Positions 1-8,634 are shown, counted from the stretch's first letter. The stretch: DNA of 64,000 nucleotides from Chryseobacterium sp. ZHDP1 (GCF_018603435.1 NZ_CP075682.1:4526001-4590000); one strand, 5' to 3'. Program-made: numbers and translations. Notes: a model not told the origin generated them from the sequence alone.

Positions 1-875
1 TCGTTATGTTTTTCGATCAGACGTAATGCTTTTTCGTCCACTTTTGTTCTTCTGAAAATCTTTTCCACACCGTATACTTTATCGATATTATCGGTCTTTT
101 TAGAATACCAGTAATCCAGCTCTTTTCTCTCTTCTTCCGTAGCGTGTTCTCTCGCCATCAGGTAAAGAACGGTTTTTTTGTTTTCGTAAATATCTCCGGC
201 GTGTTTTTTTCCGAATTGCGCCTGATCTCCGAAAACATCAAGGTAATCGTCCATGATCTGGAATGCAATTCCGATGTGTTTTCCGAAGTTGAAAATTGAT
301 TTTGCATCTTTGAAGTTTGCTTTTGCAATCAATGCTCCGATCTCAAAAGAAGAAGCACTTAAAACTCCGGTTTTGTAGGTAATCATTCTGATGTAATCAT
401 CAAACGTTACGTTTTCCTGAGTTTCGAAATTGATGTCATATTGCTGACCTTCGCATAAAAGCAATCCTGTATGCGTGAAAATTCTGATACACGCCTTGAA
501 AATTTCAGGTTCAAGGTCTTCGAAAAATTTATAGGCTTTCAGCATTAAGCCGTCTCCGGAAAGAATTCCTACGTTAATTCCGTGTAACGTATGAATTGTC
601 GGTTTGTTTCTTCTTAACGGAGCTTCGTCCATAATATCATCATGGATCAGCGTGAAATTATGGAAAAATTCAATTGCCAGAGCAGGCTTTATAGCTTCTT
701 TAAGATCACCTCCAAACAAATCGCAGGCCATTAGAACCATGATCGGACGAAGACGCTTTCCTCCGTGCGAAATAATGTAGTTCATAGGCTCGTAAAGTTC
801 AGTTGGTTTATCTTTAAAGGTATATTTGGTAATGGCATCCGCAACAATCTGCTGATATCTGTCTAAAAATTCCAT
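1..875 (-). CDS. Polyprenyl (isoprenyl) diphosphate synthase, 3' end cut by window edge
   Basis: This enzyme condenses isopentenyl diphosphate with an allylic diphosphate to build isoprenoid chains in the cytoplasm. The frame reads from ATG at 875 to the window edge (291 codons), so the C-terminus is missing. The first aspartate-rich motif (HDDIMDEAP, about residue 84) and the second (QIMDDYLDVFGD, about residue 213) are both intact, as is the early GGKRLRP motif of long- and medium-chain trans-prenyl synthases. Chain length cannot be read with confidence, so a farnesyl, geranylgeranyl or octaprenyl product is left open. A mevalonate-pathway HMG-CoA synthase at 53.8 kb could help supply its substrate. 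The family call is firm; the exact product is not. Confidence 0.93.
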   Translation of the reverse strand, partial: MEFLDRYQQIVADAITKYTFKDKPTELYEPMNYIISHGGKRLRPIMVLMACDLFGGDLKEAIKPALAIEFFHNFTLIHDDIMDEAPLRRNKPTIHTLHGINVGILSGDGLMLKAYKFFEDLEPEIFKACIRIFTHTGLLLCEGQQYDINFETQENVTFDDYIRMITYKTGVLSASSFEIGALIAKANFKDAKSIFNFGKHIGIAFQIMDDYLDVFGDQAQFGKKHAGDIYENKKTVLYLMAREHATEEERKELDYWYSKKTDNIDKVYGVEKIFRRTKVDEKALRLIEKHN

Positions 876-893
876 AAATTCTAATAGTTTGAA

Positions 894-927
894 CAAAAAT
901 ACAATTTTTCAGGGCTTTATAAAACAA
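894..927 (-). promoter_or_regulatory. Candidate Bacteroidota promoter for the polyprenyl synthase
   Basis: On the minus strand TATTTTTG (901-894) matches the TAnnTTTG -7 box, with TTG at 927-925 and a 23-nt spacer, the long end of the usual range. The predicted start site is about 15 nt before the ATG at 875. Confidence 0.4.
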
Positions 928-1000
928 AATCCTCACCGTTTTAAGAGTGAAACGCTTTTATGTGATTGAAATTTTTTATTCTTAGTTATTTTCACATGAT

Positions 1001-1080
1001 TTGTCATTCCGTATGAATCTAAATATAATTTTTTAGATTTTATTTCTAATACAATTTCTTAGATTCATACGGAATGACAA
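1001..1080. repeat. Long inverted repeat built from the TGTCATTCCG dispersed motif
   Basis: Two perfect 22-nt arms (1001-1022 and 1059-1080) face each other around a 36-nt AT-rich loop. Each arm carries TGTCATTCCGTATGAATCTA. Related single copies occur at 6109 and 59296, so this looks like two head-to-head copies of a dispersed intergenic motif. It may fold as a hairpin in transcripts from either side. Confidence 0.75.
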
Positions 1081-1127
1081 ATCCTCTGGTTATTTCTTCC
1101 ACAACTTGAATACACGCCAACAATTAC

Positions 1128-1195
1128 TAGCCCAGATTGTAATGGAAATCCTTTTTTGAAAAAAAAGATTGCAATGAAAAGCTGGAAATAGCTCC
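1128..1195 (-). repeat. Short copy of the GGAGCT...GGGCTA intergenic element
   Basis: Read on the minus strand, this begins GGAGCTATTTCCAGCTTTTC and ends CAATCTGGGCTA. Those are the same ends as the larger elements at 8731-8837 and 52930-53046, but the centre here is a short AT-rich stretch instead of a GC hairpin. Confidence 0.6.
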
Positions 1196-1218
1196 AAATT
1201 TTTCAATTTAAAAAAACA

Positions 1219-1248
1219 AAAAACTTTGCCCGAAAGAGCAAAGTTTTA
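1219..1248 (-). terminator. Rho-independent terminator after the PiT gene
   Basis: AAACTTTGC (1221-1229) pairs with GCAAAGTTT (1238-1246). On the minus strand the stem is followed by a T-rich run, placing it directly downstream of the phosphate transporter stop. Confidence 0.7.
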
Positions 1249-1270
1249 TTATTTTGAGTAATCTGAGTTG

Positions 1271-2413
1271 TTAAGATAATGCAGTTACTGCTAGGTAAGT
1301 AATTCCGGCAACAATTGCAGAGATCGGAATAGTAAGAACCCATGCCCAAAGAAGGCTTACAGTGATTCCCCATCTTACGGCAGAAACTCTTTTTGTAAGA
1401 CCAACCCCGATAATGGAACCTGTAATCGTATGTGTGGTAGAAACAGGAATTCCGAAGTGATCTGTAATAAATAACGTAATAGCACCTGCTGTTTCAGCAC
1501 TTACTCCTTCCAGAGAAGTTACTTTTGTAATTTTCGTTCCCATGGTTTTGATGATTTTCCATCCACCGCTCATTGTACCCAAAGCGATCGCGATAAACGA
1601 AACCAGAGGAACCCAGATATAATGCTGTGCGAAATAATCAAAACGTGCTGCTGATTCAAGATTTAAATAAATCGGATCGTGAAGCATTTCAACATGATAG
1701 TAAATTAATGCTGCACCAATAATCCCCATTACTTTCTGCGCGTCATTAAGACCATGTCCTAAACTGAAAAGTGCTGAAGAAGCAAGCTGTAATTTTTTGA
1801 AAGACTGGTCTGCTTTGTGCGGGTTTGATCTTTTATAAAGGTGAACAATAATTAAAGTAATGATAATTGAGATAATCATCCCGATAATCGGAGCCATGAA
1901 AATGAAAAGGAAAATAGGGATTACCTTGTCAAATTTCACAACGCTCTGGTGCGTTACCTGCGAAGCGGCTGCCTTTACGGTTTCCCAAGTTCCCAATTCC
2001 GGCTGTGCTGCTGCAACGTTGTGGTAATCCATCATAAAAGCGTGCATTAAAGCGGCTCCTAAAAATCCTCCGATCAGTGTGTGTGAAGAGGAGGAGGGAA
2101 TACCAAACCACCATGTTAAAAGGTTCCATGCGATTGCCGCAACAAGACCTGAAAAGATAACTTCGAGGGTAATAAAATTCTCATTAACTGTTTTGGCAAT
2201 TGTATTACCAATTTTAAATTCTCCAATGATGTAAGCAGCGATGAAGAAAGCTGCAAAATTCCAGAGTGCTGCCCAAAGAACCGCCTGGAACGGAGTTAAA
2301 ACTTTTGTAGAAACAATAGTCGCAATTGAGTTGGCTGCATCATGAAAACCATTAATGTAATCGAATATCAAAGCCAATGCAATAATAACTATAAGTAAAA
2401 TCGGAAATTCCAT
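1271..2413 (-). CDS. pit: PiT-family inorganic phosphate transporter
   Basis: This is an inner-membrane, low-affinity inorganic phosphate transporter. The 380-residue protein has the two signature repeats of the PiT family: an N-terminal GFHDAANSIAT segment (about residues 22-32) and a C-terminal copy near residue 320 (FGIPVSTTHTITGSIIGVG). About ten hydrophobic segments are visible. It lies 20 bp downstream of a DUF47/PhoU-like gene on the same strand, the standard pairing in which the PhoU-like protein is thought to modulate the transporter. The strong terminator at 1219-1248 ends the two-gene operon. No Pho-box was recognised, which is expected because Bacteroidota regulatory sites differ from those of enterobacteria. 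Confidence 0.95.
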   Translation of the reverse strand: MEFPILLIVIIALALIFDYINGFHDAANSIATIVSTKVLTPFQAVLWAALWNFAAFFIAAYIIGEFKIGNTIAKTVNENFITLEVIFSGLVAAIAWNLLTWWFGIPSSSSHTLIGGFLGAALMHAFMMDYHNVAAAQPELGTWETVKAAASQVTHQSVVKFDKVIPIFLFIFMAPIIGMIISIIITLIIVHLYKRSNPHKADQSFKKLQLASSALFSLGHGLNDAQKVMGIIGAALIYYHVEMLHDPIYLNLESAARFDYFAQHYIWVPLVSFIAIALGTMSGGWKIIKTMGTKITKVTSLEGVSAETAGAITLFITDHFGIPVSTTHTITGSIIGVGLTKRVSAVRWGITVSLLWAWVLTIPISAIVAGITYLAVTALS

Positions 2414-2433
2414 TGTTTAATTATAATTATTAA

Positions 2434-3072
2434 TTATGCGTATTTAATCATGATGTTTTCAATCGTGTTGGCAACATCTTCTGCTTTGTCAGTTACGACT
2501 TCAAGATAATTAAGTACAGATGAAACTTTGATAATGTTGATCGCGTCGTTTGTTTCGAACAATTCTACCATAGAATTGGATAACAAATCGTCTGCAATGT
2601 TTTCGATAGAGTTTACTTTGATACAAGCTTCTTTTACCTGCTCCATATTTTTGAATCCTTTCAGGTTTTTCATTGCATTCTGGATCTCAAGACAAGCTTT
2701 GTGGATCAGCAATGAGAAGTCTGAATAGGCCTTCATTTCCGGCGACTTGTAAAGGAAGATATATTTTGTGGAAGCGTAGATGTAATCTGCGATATCGTCT
2801 AATCCTGTTGCTAAAGTGTGGATGTCTTCTCTGTCGAAAGGAGTAATGAAGTTTTTCCCCAGTTCTACGAAGATCTCGTGAGTAAGCTCATCATTTTTGT
2901 GTTCGTAATCGCTCATCTTTTTCAACATAGAATCGTCGTTCAGATCGAAATCTTTGATTCCGTGGTTGAATTCCTCAGACATTGCTACAAGGTTTTCTGT
3001 TACTTTTTCGAAAAGTACAAAGAAGATTTTATCTTTCGGTTGAAAAGCGTGGAAAATATTACCAATTCCCAT
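2434..3072 (-). CDS. DUF47 family PhoU-like accessory protein of the phosphate transporter
   Basis: This cytoplasmic, all-helical protein resembles PhoU and is characteristically encoded just before a PiT transporter, whose activity it is thought to control. I use the ATG at 3072 (212 residues, MGIGNIFHAFQPKDKIFF) because family members begin with this MGI-IF pattern. An in-frame ATG at 3099 would add nine residues without family support. Helix-rich acidic motifs such as the EHKNDELTHEIF stretch (about residue 57) and a late ENIADDL segment fit the two repeated three-helix bundles with E/DxxxD metal-binding motifs seen in PhoU proteins. It probably shares one transcript with the 20-bp-distant transporter gene. 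Confidence 0.92.
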   Translation of the reverse strand: MGIGNIFHAFQPKDKIFFVLFEKVTENLVAMSEEFNHGIKDFDLNDDSMLKKMSDYEHKNDELTHEIFVELGKNFITPFDREDIHTLATGLDDIADYIYASTKYIFLYKSPEMKAYSDFSLLIHKACLEIQNAMKNLKGFKNMEQVKEACIKVNSIENIADDLLSNSMVELFETNDAINIIKVSSVLNYLEVVTDKAEDVANTIENIMIKYA

Positions 3073-3176
3073 TGTAAAGTTTTTATAATTCGTGTGCAAA
3101 TTTCTTAAAAAACCGCCTTACCTGAAAGGGGATAACGTTAAGTTTTGTTAACATTGGATGAACGCCTGATTATCAA

Positions 3177-3206
3177 ATAAAAAAACCGACTTTACAGCCG
3201 GTTTTA
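3177..3206 (-). terminator. Terminator of the DEAD-box helicase gene
   Basis: On the minus strand AAAACCG and CGGTTTT (plus-strand 3199-3205 and 3182-3188) form a stem around a GC-containing loop, followed by a T-rich run. It sits 20 bp after the helicase stop. Confidence 0.65.
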
Positions 3207-3224
3207 GATATATTTTCAGTAAGA

Positions 3225-4919
3225 TTAATTAGCCTCTTCAGCTCTCATTTCCTTACCTCTGAATTTCATTGTAGAAATATTGCTTAAAAGATCTCCTTTG
3301 AAAGATTTTTCAACCTCGAAGAAAGAGAATTTCTCTAGAATTTCGATGTCTCCGATCTCGGCTCTTTTTTTGCTTTTTCCTGAAGATGTCGCTTTGTTGA
3401 TGATGTCTAAAACGTCAAGTTTTTTCAACTGGTCTTTTTTACCAAGATTGAAGAAAAATCGAACCATATTTTCGTTCTTCCTTCTTGGTTTTGCACCACG
3501 TTCTCTTCTGTCGCTTCTTTCTCCACGTTCCCCTCTGTCGCGGTCTCTTCCTCTGTCACGGTCTCTTCTTGAACCTCTGTCATCATCTCTGCTGCTCAGT
3601 TTCTGCTCAATAAGATCATGTCTGTCTTTGTAGTACATTGCAAGATCCTTTAACTGGAACTGAAGAAGCTTGTGCGCCAGTTCTTCTTTCGTGAATGCCG
3701 ATAAATCAGGAATCAGAGAGTCATCAAATTCAAAGAAATCTTCGTGAATTTCGAATAGACTTTCGAAAACTCCTCCAACCTGAGCTTTGATAATATCGTC
3801 ACCGGTAGGAATTTTACCTTCCGTGATTTCAATTTTCGTAGCCGATTTGATCTGCTTTAATTTTCTGCTTTCTTCAGGCTTAATTAAAGACATTGAAATT
3901 CCGTCTTTTCCTGCTCTTCCTGTTCTTCCGCTTCTGTGTACGAAAACTTCAGGATCGTCCGGTAAAGAATAGTGGATAACGTGGGTAAGAGAATTTACAT
4001 CCAGACCTCTTGCTGCAACATCTGTCGCTACAAGAATATCAATGTTTTTTAGTCTGAATTTCTTCATTACCGTATCTCTCTGCGCCTGAGAAAGATCTCC
4101 GTGAAGTGCATCTGCTGCATAACCGTTCTGCATTAAGAAATCGGCAACTTCCTGAGTTTCCATTCTTGTTCTGCAGAAAATAATGGAGTACTGATTCGGG
4201 TTGGAATCAATTAATCTCTTTAAAGCTTCTTTTTTCTGACGGTAACCTGCCACATAATATTCATGCTTGATGTTCTTTTTAACCTCGTTAATAGAACCTA
4301 CAGAAATTCTGTGCGGCTTCGTAAGATAGTTTTTGGAAATTCTTTCCACTTCCTTGTTCATCGTTGCAGAGAAAAGGAAAGTCTGTTTTGTTTCCGGTGT
4401 TTCACTTAAAATGGTTTCCAATTCGTCTTTGAAACCCATGGAAAGCATTTCGTCTGCTTCGTCCAAAACCAACCAGTGAATAGCAGAAAAGTCTAAAGCC
4501 TTTCTGTTAATCAAATCGATTACTCTTCCCGGAGTTCCCACAATAATCTGCGGTTTGTCCTTCAGAGATCTCATTTGCTCCATAATACTGCTTCCACCAT
4601 AAACCGCTGTGGTTTTGATGTTCTGCATGTACTTAGAATAATTCTTTATGTCTTTAGCAATCTGAAGACATAATTCCCGTGTCGGACAAAGCACCAAAAG
4701 CTGGATTTTGCGACTCGTTTCGTCAATCATATCCAAAATCGGAAGCGAAAATGCTGCTGTTTTGCCTGTCCCCGTCTGCGCAAGTGCGATCAAGTCGCGA
4801 ATATCTGAAAGAATAAAAGGGATAGTCTGTTTTTGGATTTCTGTCGGGCTTTCGTAGCCCAGTTCGCCAATTGCCTTAAGAATATCAGGACTTAAATTGG
4901 TCTCCGTAAATAAATTCAT
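3225..4919 (-). CDS. DEAD-box ATP-dependent RNA helicase with DbpA-like RNA-binding tail
   Basis: This cytoplasmic RNA-unwinding ATPase probably acts in ribosome assembly or cold-stress RNA remodelling. In order the 564 residues show the Q motif (PTEIQKQTIPF, about residue 25), motif I AQTGTGKT (47), PTRELCLQI (80), TPGRVIDL (128), DEAD (151), SAT (183), VATDVAARGLD (near 300) and HRSGRTGR (near 330). A very basic R/D/G-rich linker follows (about residues 445-475, repeats of RDR and ERG). The C-terminal 75 residues resemble the RNA-recognition-like domain of DbpA/CsdA. It is a single-gene unit with a TATATTTG box just upstream and a terminator downstream. It could equally be called DeaD or CsdA; specificity for 23S rRNA helix 92 is not shown. 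Confidence 0.94.
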   Translation of the reverse strand: MNLFTETNLSPDILKAIGELGYESPTEIQKQTIPFILSDIRDLIALAQTGTGKTAAFSLPILDMIDETSRKIQLLVLCPTRELCLQIAKDIKNYSKYMQNIKTTAVYGGSSIMEQMRSLKDKPQIIVGTPGRVIDLINRKALDFSAIHWLVLDEADEMLSMGFKDELETILSETPETKQTFLFSATMNKEVERISKNYLTKPHRISVGSINEVKKNIKHEYYVAGYRQKKEALKRLIDSNPNQYSIIFCRTRMETQEVADFLMQNGYAADALHGDLSQAQRDTVMKKFRLKNIDILVATDVAARGLDVNSLTHVIHYSLPDDPEVFVHRSGRTGRAGKDGISMSLIKPEESRKLKQIKSATKIEITEGKIPTGDDIIKAQVGGVFESLFEIHEDFFEFDDSLIPDLSAFTKEELAHKLLQFQLKDLAMYYKDRHDLIEQKLSSRDDDRGSRRDRDRGRDRDRGERGERSDRRERGAKPRRKNENMVRFFFNLGKKDQLKKLDVLDIINKATSSGKSKKRAEIGDIEILEKFSFFEVEKSFKGDLLSNISTMKFRGKEMRAEEAN

Positions 4920-4939
4920 TAAATATTATAAAATTTCTG

Positions 4940-4947
4940 CAAATATA
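4940..4947 (-). promoter_or_regulatory. -7 box upstream of the DEAD-box helicase
   Basis: TATATTTG on the minus strand (4947-4940) fits the Bacteroidota -7 consensus 20 nt before the ATG. No TTG was found at the expected -33 distance, so the call is tentative. Confidence 0.35.
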
Positions 4948-5198
4948 CAATAAATATTTGATTTGTTTTTGAATTATTTTTAAATAATTAAACTTAAATT
5001 CAGAATCCTTTAATCTTTTACTTTTATTTTGAAAATTAAATGCAAAAAAACAGGGTGCAAATTATAAAGATGTTAACCATTGTTTTTTTTTATTAGATGT
5101 GTTTTATTTTTTCTCTGGAATTTATGAATTTTCAAAAATTTTAAACTTTCAGATCCATTTAAATTCTTTATTTGGTTATTTGTGTGGAAAAAGTATAA

Positions 5199-5227
5199 TT
5201 GAAAACAGTTCGGTTTTTGTACATTTG
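5199..5227 (+). promoter_or_regulatory. Bacteroidota-type promoter of the DUF2461 gene
   Basis: TTG (5199-5201), an 18-nt spacer and TACATTTG (5220-5227) give a full match to the TTG/TAnnTTTG pattern. The predicted transcript starts about 45 nt before the ATG. Confidence 0.6.
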
Positions 5228-5277
5228 AATCATTACAAATTATCAGTTTTACAATTTAAAATAAAAAACTTTACAGA

Positions 5278-5946
5278 ATGATGTCTGCAACAATTTCTCC
5301 AAAAGTATTCGATTTTCTTAATCAACTTACCGTTAACAATAACCGCGAATGGTTTACGGAAAATAAAAACCTTTACACGGAATCTCAGGAAAATGTGATT
5401 GCTTTTCTTGGAGATCTCATTAAAGAAATGTCTGGTTTTGACGATGAGCTGGGAAAAATTGATGCCAAGAAATCTCTGTTCAGAATTTACAGAGATACAC
5501 GATTTTCAAAGGATAAAATTCCTTATAAAACGAATTTCGGAGCGTCATTGGGAATGGGAAAAGGAAGTCCGAAAGGCGGATATTATCTTCATCTGGAGCC
5601 GGGGAAATCGTTCATTGCCGGAGGAATTTACATGCCCGAATCTTCAGTTTTAAAGGAGTTGAGAAAAGAAATTTCTTTATATGGAGAGGATTTTCTTAAA
5701 GTCATCAATAACAAAGAATTCAAAAAATATTTTCCGGATCTTGATCAGGATGATAAGCTGAAAAAAATTCCGCAGGGTTTTGAAAAGGAAGATCCGATGG
5801 GAGAGTATCTCAAACTGAAAAGTTTTATCGTAGTTTATAACCTGAAAGATGAAGAAGTTTTCGATAAAAATGCCGTGAAAAATCTTGCCAAAATCTTTAA
5901 AGTGATGAAGCCTTTGAATGATTTTCTGAATACGCCTTTTTTGTAG
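5278..5946 (+). CDS. DUF2461 domain-containing protein
   Basis: This 222-residue cytoplasmic protein belongs to the DUF2461 (TIGR02453) family, which has no established function. Family features visible here are the N-terminal helix with NNREWFTENK (about residues 21-30), the central FRIYRDTRFSKDKIPYKTNF motif (about 68-87), the GGYYLHLEPG segment (about 101-110) and the GGIYMPE stretch. Length matches the family. Two adjacent ATG codons (5278, 5281) are possible starts. It stands alone, with its own promoter and a strong hairpin directly after the stop, so it is probably monocistronic. Confidence 0.9.
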   Translation: MMSATISPKVFDFLNQLTVNNNREWFTENKNLYTESQENVIAFLGDLIKEMSGFDDELGKIDAKKSLFRIYRDTRFSKDKIPYKTNFGASLGMGKGSPKGGYYLHLEPGKSFIAGGIYMPESSVLKELRKEISLYGEDFLKVINNKEFKKYFPDLDQDDKLKKIPQGFEKEDPMGEYLKLKSFIVVYNLKDEEVFDKNAVKNLAKIFKVMKPLNDFLNTPFL

Positions 5947-5958
5947 GTGGATTTGTTC

Positions 5959-5991
5959 AACCCACACAGGTTTTCAAAACCTGTGTGGGTT
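5959..5991. terminator. Perfect 16-bp palindromic hairpin after DUF2461 gene
   Basis: Arms 5959-5974 and 5976-5991 are exact complements (AACCCACACAGGTTTT and its reverse complement) around one base. There is no clear T-run afterwards, so it may be an mRNA-stabilising hairpin and not a classical terminator. Confidence 0.5.
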
Positions 5992-6108
5992 AGGATCGAT
6001 AAATTGTATAAATCAAAACGTGGAAATTCTTACGAATCATAGTTTTGAATATGTTGTAGCGTTGTATCGATTAATGAAACTTTGCAAAATCTAACAATTC
6101 ATTTTGTC

Positions 6109-6131
6109 TGTCATTCCGCAGGAAACCTGAG
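6109..6131 (+). repeat. Single copy of the TGTCATTCCG dispersed motif
   Basis: TGTCATTCCGCAGGAAACC is a solitary copy of the motif that forms the inverted repeat at 1001-1080 and recurs in a variant at 59296. It lies between the stops of two convergent genes. Confidence 0.45.
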
Positions 6132-6175
6132 TTTTCGCCTTTTATTAAAGCAATTTTTAATTGTAGTGATTTTGA

Positions 6176-7141
6176 TTATTTTTCAAAAGGAATGTTTTTA
6201 TCTTTACAATATTTTTCTATTTCAGAGTCGCTTAAAAAATACTTATCACAGAACTCGTTCAATTCTTTTTCTGCACCAGTAATATATTTTTCGCTAGCTG
6301 TTAATAGTTTTTCTGTTTGTTCTATGAAATGTTCAAATTCTTTGTTTATTTTACAAAGCTTATCAATGGTTTTAAAGTCTAAATCTCGATAAACTGCGGG
6401 GAATAATATTTTACTTTGATAAGGATTAGCGTTCAACTCAATAATTCCAATTCCAAAGGACTGATTTAATCTAGACATTTCTTCATTCAGACTGTCGCTA
6501 AACTCAAAAGCAACTAGATATCCATAATTAGCCCAGCTTGAATTAGAAACAGCTTGAAAATAAGCCTTTTTAAGTTCGCTATCACTATTAATTTCTCTTT
6601 TAAGTTCATATGAACTTAGCTTAAATGTATCAACGCGATTAATTGATTTTAGAAAGTTTTGGCTTGCTTTGGTTTGAAGATTTAAAAATTTGATCCCAAT
6701 CATATCAGGATGAGTCCATATTTGATTACTGTCCTTTCCGTTAGATTGTTCATGAAATATAGTCTTAGAGAAAGTTTCAGTGTTCTTCAAAAAACTACTC
6801 AATAATTTATGTAGGTCTCTTTCTTCATAGACCTTGGTTTTTATTTCCCCTTTTAAATTTACTGCAATCGTACTTTCATCATCTAAAATGTATTCTTCAA
6901 TCTGTTGTTCATTCTTTGTTAGATAATAATAATAAGTGCCGTTAGTTTTTTTGATTCTTTTAACTCTTGAATCCCCCAATCTTATAAAGTCACCAAGTTG
7001 CGCAGATATTGTTGAAGAAGGAGTTTTACCTTTTAGAAATTCATAATAATTTTTTTCAACAATGTGATTGTAGACTTCTATATTATATACTGGTATTATT
7101 AAATCTTCAAGGCTTTTTAAGATGGCTTCTTTTATAGTCAT
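6176..7141 (-). CDS. HARE-HTH domain protein, HrgA-like
   Basis: The 321-residue protein begins with a HARE-HTH winged-helix domain (about residues 1-75: a TIKEAILK helix, a VYNHIVEKNYYEF segment and the RVKRIKKTNGTYYYYL wing). The remaining portion resembles HrgA, the Helicobacter restriction-associated protein, with a predicted nuclease-like alpha/beta fold followed by helices (about 250-321). HARE-HTH domains are thought to bind DNA and link it to restriction or modification functions. No methyltransferase or restriction gene is adjacent, so this is an orphan. I use the ATG at 7141 (MTIKEAIL), because the preceding eight residues from 7165 have no domain support. The family assignment comes from recognition and is not confirmed; biochemical function is unknown. 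Confidence 0.7.
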   Translation of the reverse strand: MTIKEAILKSLEDLIIPVYNIEVYNHIVEKNYYEFLKGKTPSSTISAQLGDFIRLGDSRVKRIKKTNGTYYYYLTKNEQQIEEYILDDESTIAVNLKGEIKTKVYEERDLHKLLSSFLKNTETFSKTIFHEQSNGKDSNQIWTHPDMIGIKFLNLQTKASQNFLKSINRVDTFKLSSYELKREINSDSELKKAYFQAVSNSSWANYGYLVAFEFSDSLNEEMSRLNQSFGIGIIELNANPYQSKILFPAVYRDLDFKTIDKLCKINKEFEHFIEQTEKLLTASEKYITGAEKELNEFCDKYFLSDSEIEKYCKDKNIPFEK

Positions 7142-7238
7142 TAGTTTGTAATAATTGATTTTCAAATATAATAATAAATGTCAGAAATGTATTTTCAAGC
7201 TCATAATTCCCACCCAAAAAATAAAATCCGCCACAAAT

Positions 7239-7269
7239 TTGCCCACCCAATTTTTTAAAAGTAATTTTG
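7239..7269 (+). promoter_or_regulatory. Bacteroidota-type promoter of purA
   Basis: TTG (7239-7241), a 20-nt spacer and TAATTTTG (7262-7269) fit the consensus, with the ATG 25 nt after the -7 box. Confidence 0.6.
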
Positions 7270-7294
7270 CATGAATCTAAAATAAAAGTAAAAT

Positions 7295-8581
7295 ATGTCA
7301 ACTTACGTAGTTGTAGGTCTTCAGTATGGAGATGAAGGTAAAGGAAAAATCACGGATGTTTTATCGGCAAAATCAGATTACGTTGTACGTTTCCAAGGGG
7401 GAGACAACGCGGGTCACACGGTTTATGTAGGTGAAGAGAAATTCGTTTTGCACCTTCTTCCATCGGGAGTTCTTCAGTGCAAAGGGAAATGTATCATTGC
7501 CAACGGAGTAGTGGTAAATCCTAAATCTTTCATTAAGGAGGTGAATCAGATCGAAAGCAAAGGCTTAAAGACAGATCACATTTTCATCAGCAGAAGAGCG
7601 CATGTCATCATGCCTTACCACATTCTTTTGGATACGTACCGTGAAGAAGAGCACGGAGGAACGCAGATCGGGACAACAAAAAAAGGGATCGGACCTTGCT
7701 ATGAAGATAAAATTGCAAGAGTGGGGATCAGAATGATCGACCTTTTGAATCCTGAGATCTTAAGAGATAAAATCGAGAAAAACTTAAAAATCAAGAATTC
7801 TCTTTTTGAAAAATACTTCGGAAAACCTACATTGGACGTTGAAGAAATTTACAACGAATATTTAGAAATCGGAAAACAGCTTCAGCACAGAATCGTAGAT
7901 ACCGAACTTGAACTGAATGAAGCGATCAGAGACGGTAAAAATGTTTTATTCGAAGGAGCGCAGGCTTTAATGCTGGATATCGACTTCGGAACGTATCCTT
8001 ACGTAACTTCATCTTCTCCATCTACAGGAGGAGTTTGTACAGGAGCGGGAGTTCCGCCAACTTCCCTTCAAAACTTAATTGGTGTTGCCAAAGCATACTG
8101 TACAAGAGTTGGAAACGGACCTTTCCCTTCAGAACTGGATAATGAACTGGGTGAGAAAATCAGACAGATCGGAGGAGAATTCGGAGCGACGACAGGAAGA
8201 CCGAGAAGAACAGGCTGGTTAGACCTTGTTTCTTTGAAGCACGCATGTATGATCAACGGAATCAATAATTTAGTGATTACAAAATTAGACGTTCTTACAG
8301 GAATTGAAAATTTAAAAGTCGTTACGCATTATAAAACGGAAGACGGAAAAATCATCGATTATTTCACTTCATCCACCGAAAAATTATACAACTACGAACC
8401 AATCTATCAGGATTTACCGGGTTGGAATGAAGATATCACGAAAGCCAGAAGCTACGACGAACTTCCGCAAACCGCTCAGGAATACATCGAATTTATCGAG
8501 AAATATTTAGGAATCAACGTTTATTTGGTTTCTGTTGGACCGGAAAGAAGCCAAAATATCATCAGAAAAGAATTATTCTAA
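7295..8581 (+). CDS. purA: Adenylosuccinate synthetase
   Basis: This cytoplasmic enzyme joins IMP and aspartate using GTP to form adenylosuccinate, the first committed step from IMP to AMP. The 428-residue length is typical. The GTP-binding loop GDEGKGKITDVL (about residues 11-22), the DNAGHTVYVG segment (about 37-46), GTTKKGIGPCYEDK (about 127-140), the FEGAQALMLDID motif (about 220) and the late GRPRRTGWLDLV substrate loop (about 299-310) are all intact. It is a single-gene unit with its own promoter and terminator. Confidence 0.98.
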   Translation: MSTYVVVGLQYGDEGKGKITDVLSAKSDYVVRFQGGDNAGHTVYVGEEKFVLHLLPSGVLQCKGKCIIANGVVVNPKSFIKEVNQIESKGLKTDHIFISRRAHVIMPYHILLDTYREEEHGGTQIGTTKKGIGPCYEDKIARVGIRMIDLLNPEILRDKIEKNLKIKNSLFEKYFGKPTLDVEEIYNEYLEIGKQLQHRIVDTELELNEAIRDGKNVLFEGAQALMLDIDFGTYPYVTSSSPSTGGVCTGAGVPPTSLQNLIGVAKAYCTRVGNGPFPSELDNELGEKIRQIGGEFGATTGRPRRTGWLDLVSLKHACMINGINNLVITKLDVLTGIENLKVVTHYKTEDGKIIDYFTSSTEKLYNYEPIYQDLPGWNEDITKARSYDELPQTAQEYIEFIEKYLGINVYLVSVGPERSQNIIRKELF

Positions 8582-8602
8582 GAATATTTTTTCAACATAC
8601 AG

Positions 8603-8634
8603 AAAGAGATCATCAAACGGTGGTCTCTTTTTTT
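8603..8634 (+). terminator. Terminator after purA
   Basis: AAAGAGATCA (8603-8612) pairs with TGGTCTCTTT (8621-8630), one G-T wobble, and is followed by a T-run to 8634. Confidence 0.75.

Larger units (their letters stand above)
4920..5277. other. AT-rich divergent intergenic region
   Basis: This 358-bp gap separates the divergently transcribed helicase and DUF2461 genes. It holds the -7 box of the helicase (4940-4947) and the promoter of the DUF2461 gene (5199-5227). I see no other gene, RNA or repeat in it. Confidence 0.5.

Noticed and set aside
1001..1080. Reading the long inverted repeat as an insertion sequence or MITE
   Set aside because: No flanking target-site duplication and no transposase remnant could be seen, so it is reported only as a dispersed-motif hairpin.
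5099..5281. A 60-codon open frame just before the DUF2461 gene
   Set aside because: It covers the promoter of the DUF2461 gene and is a low-complexity hydrophobic frame with no family signature.
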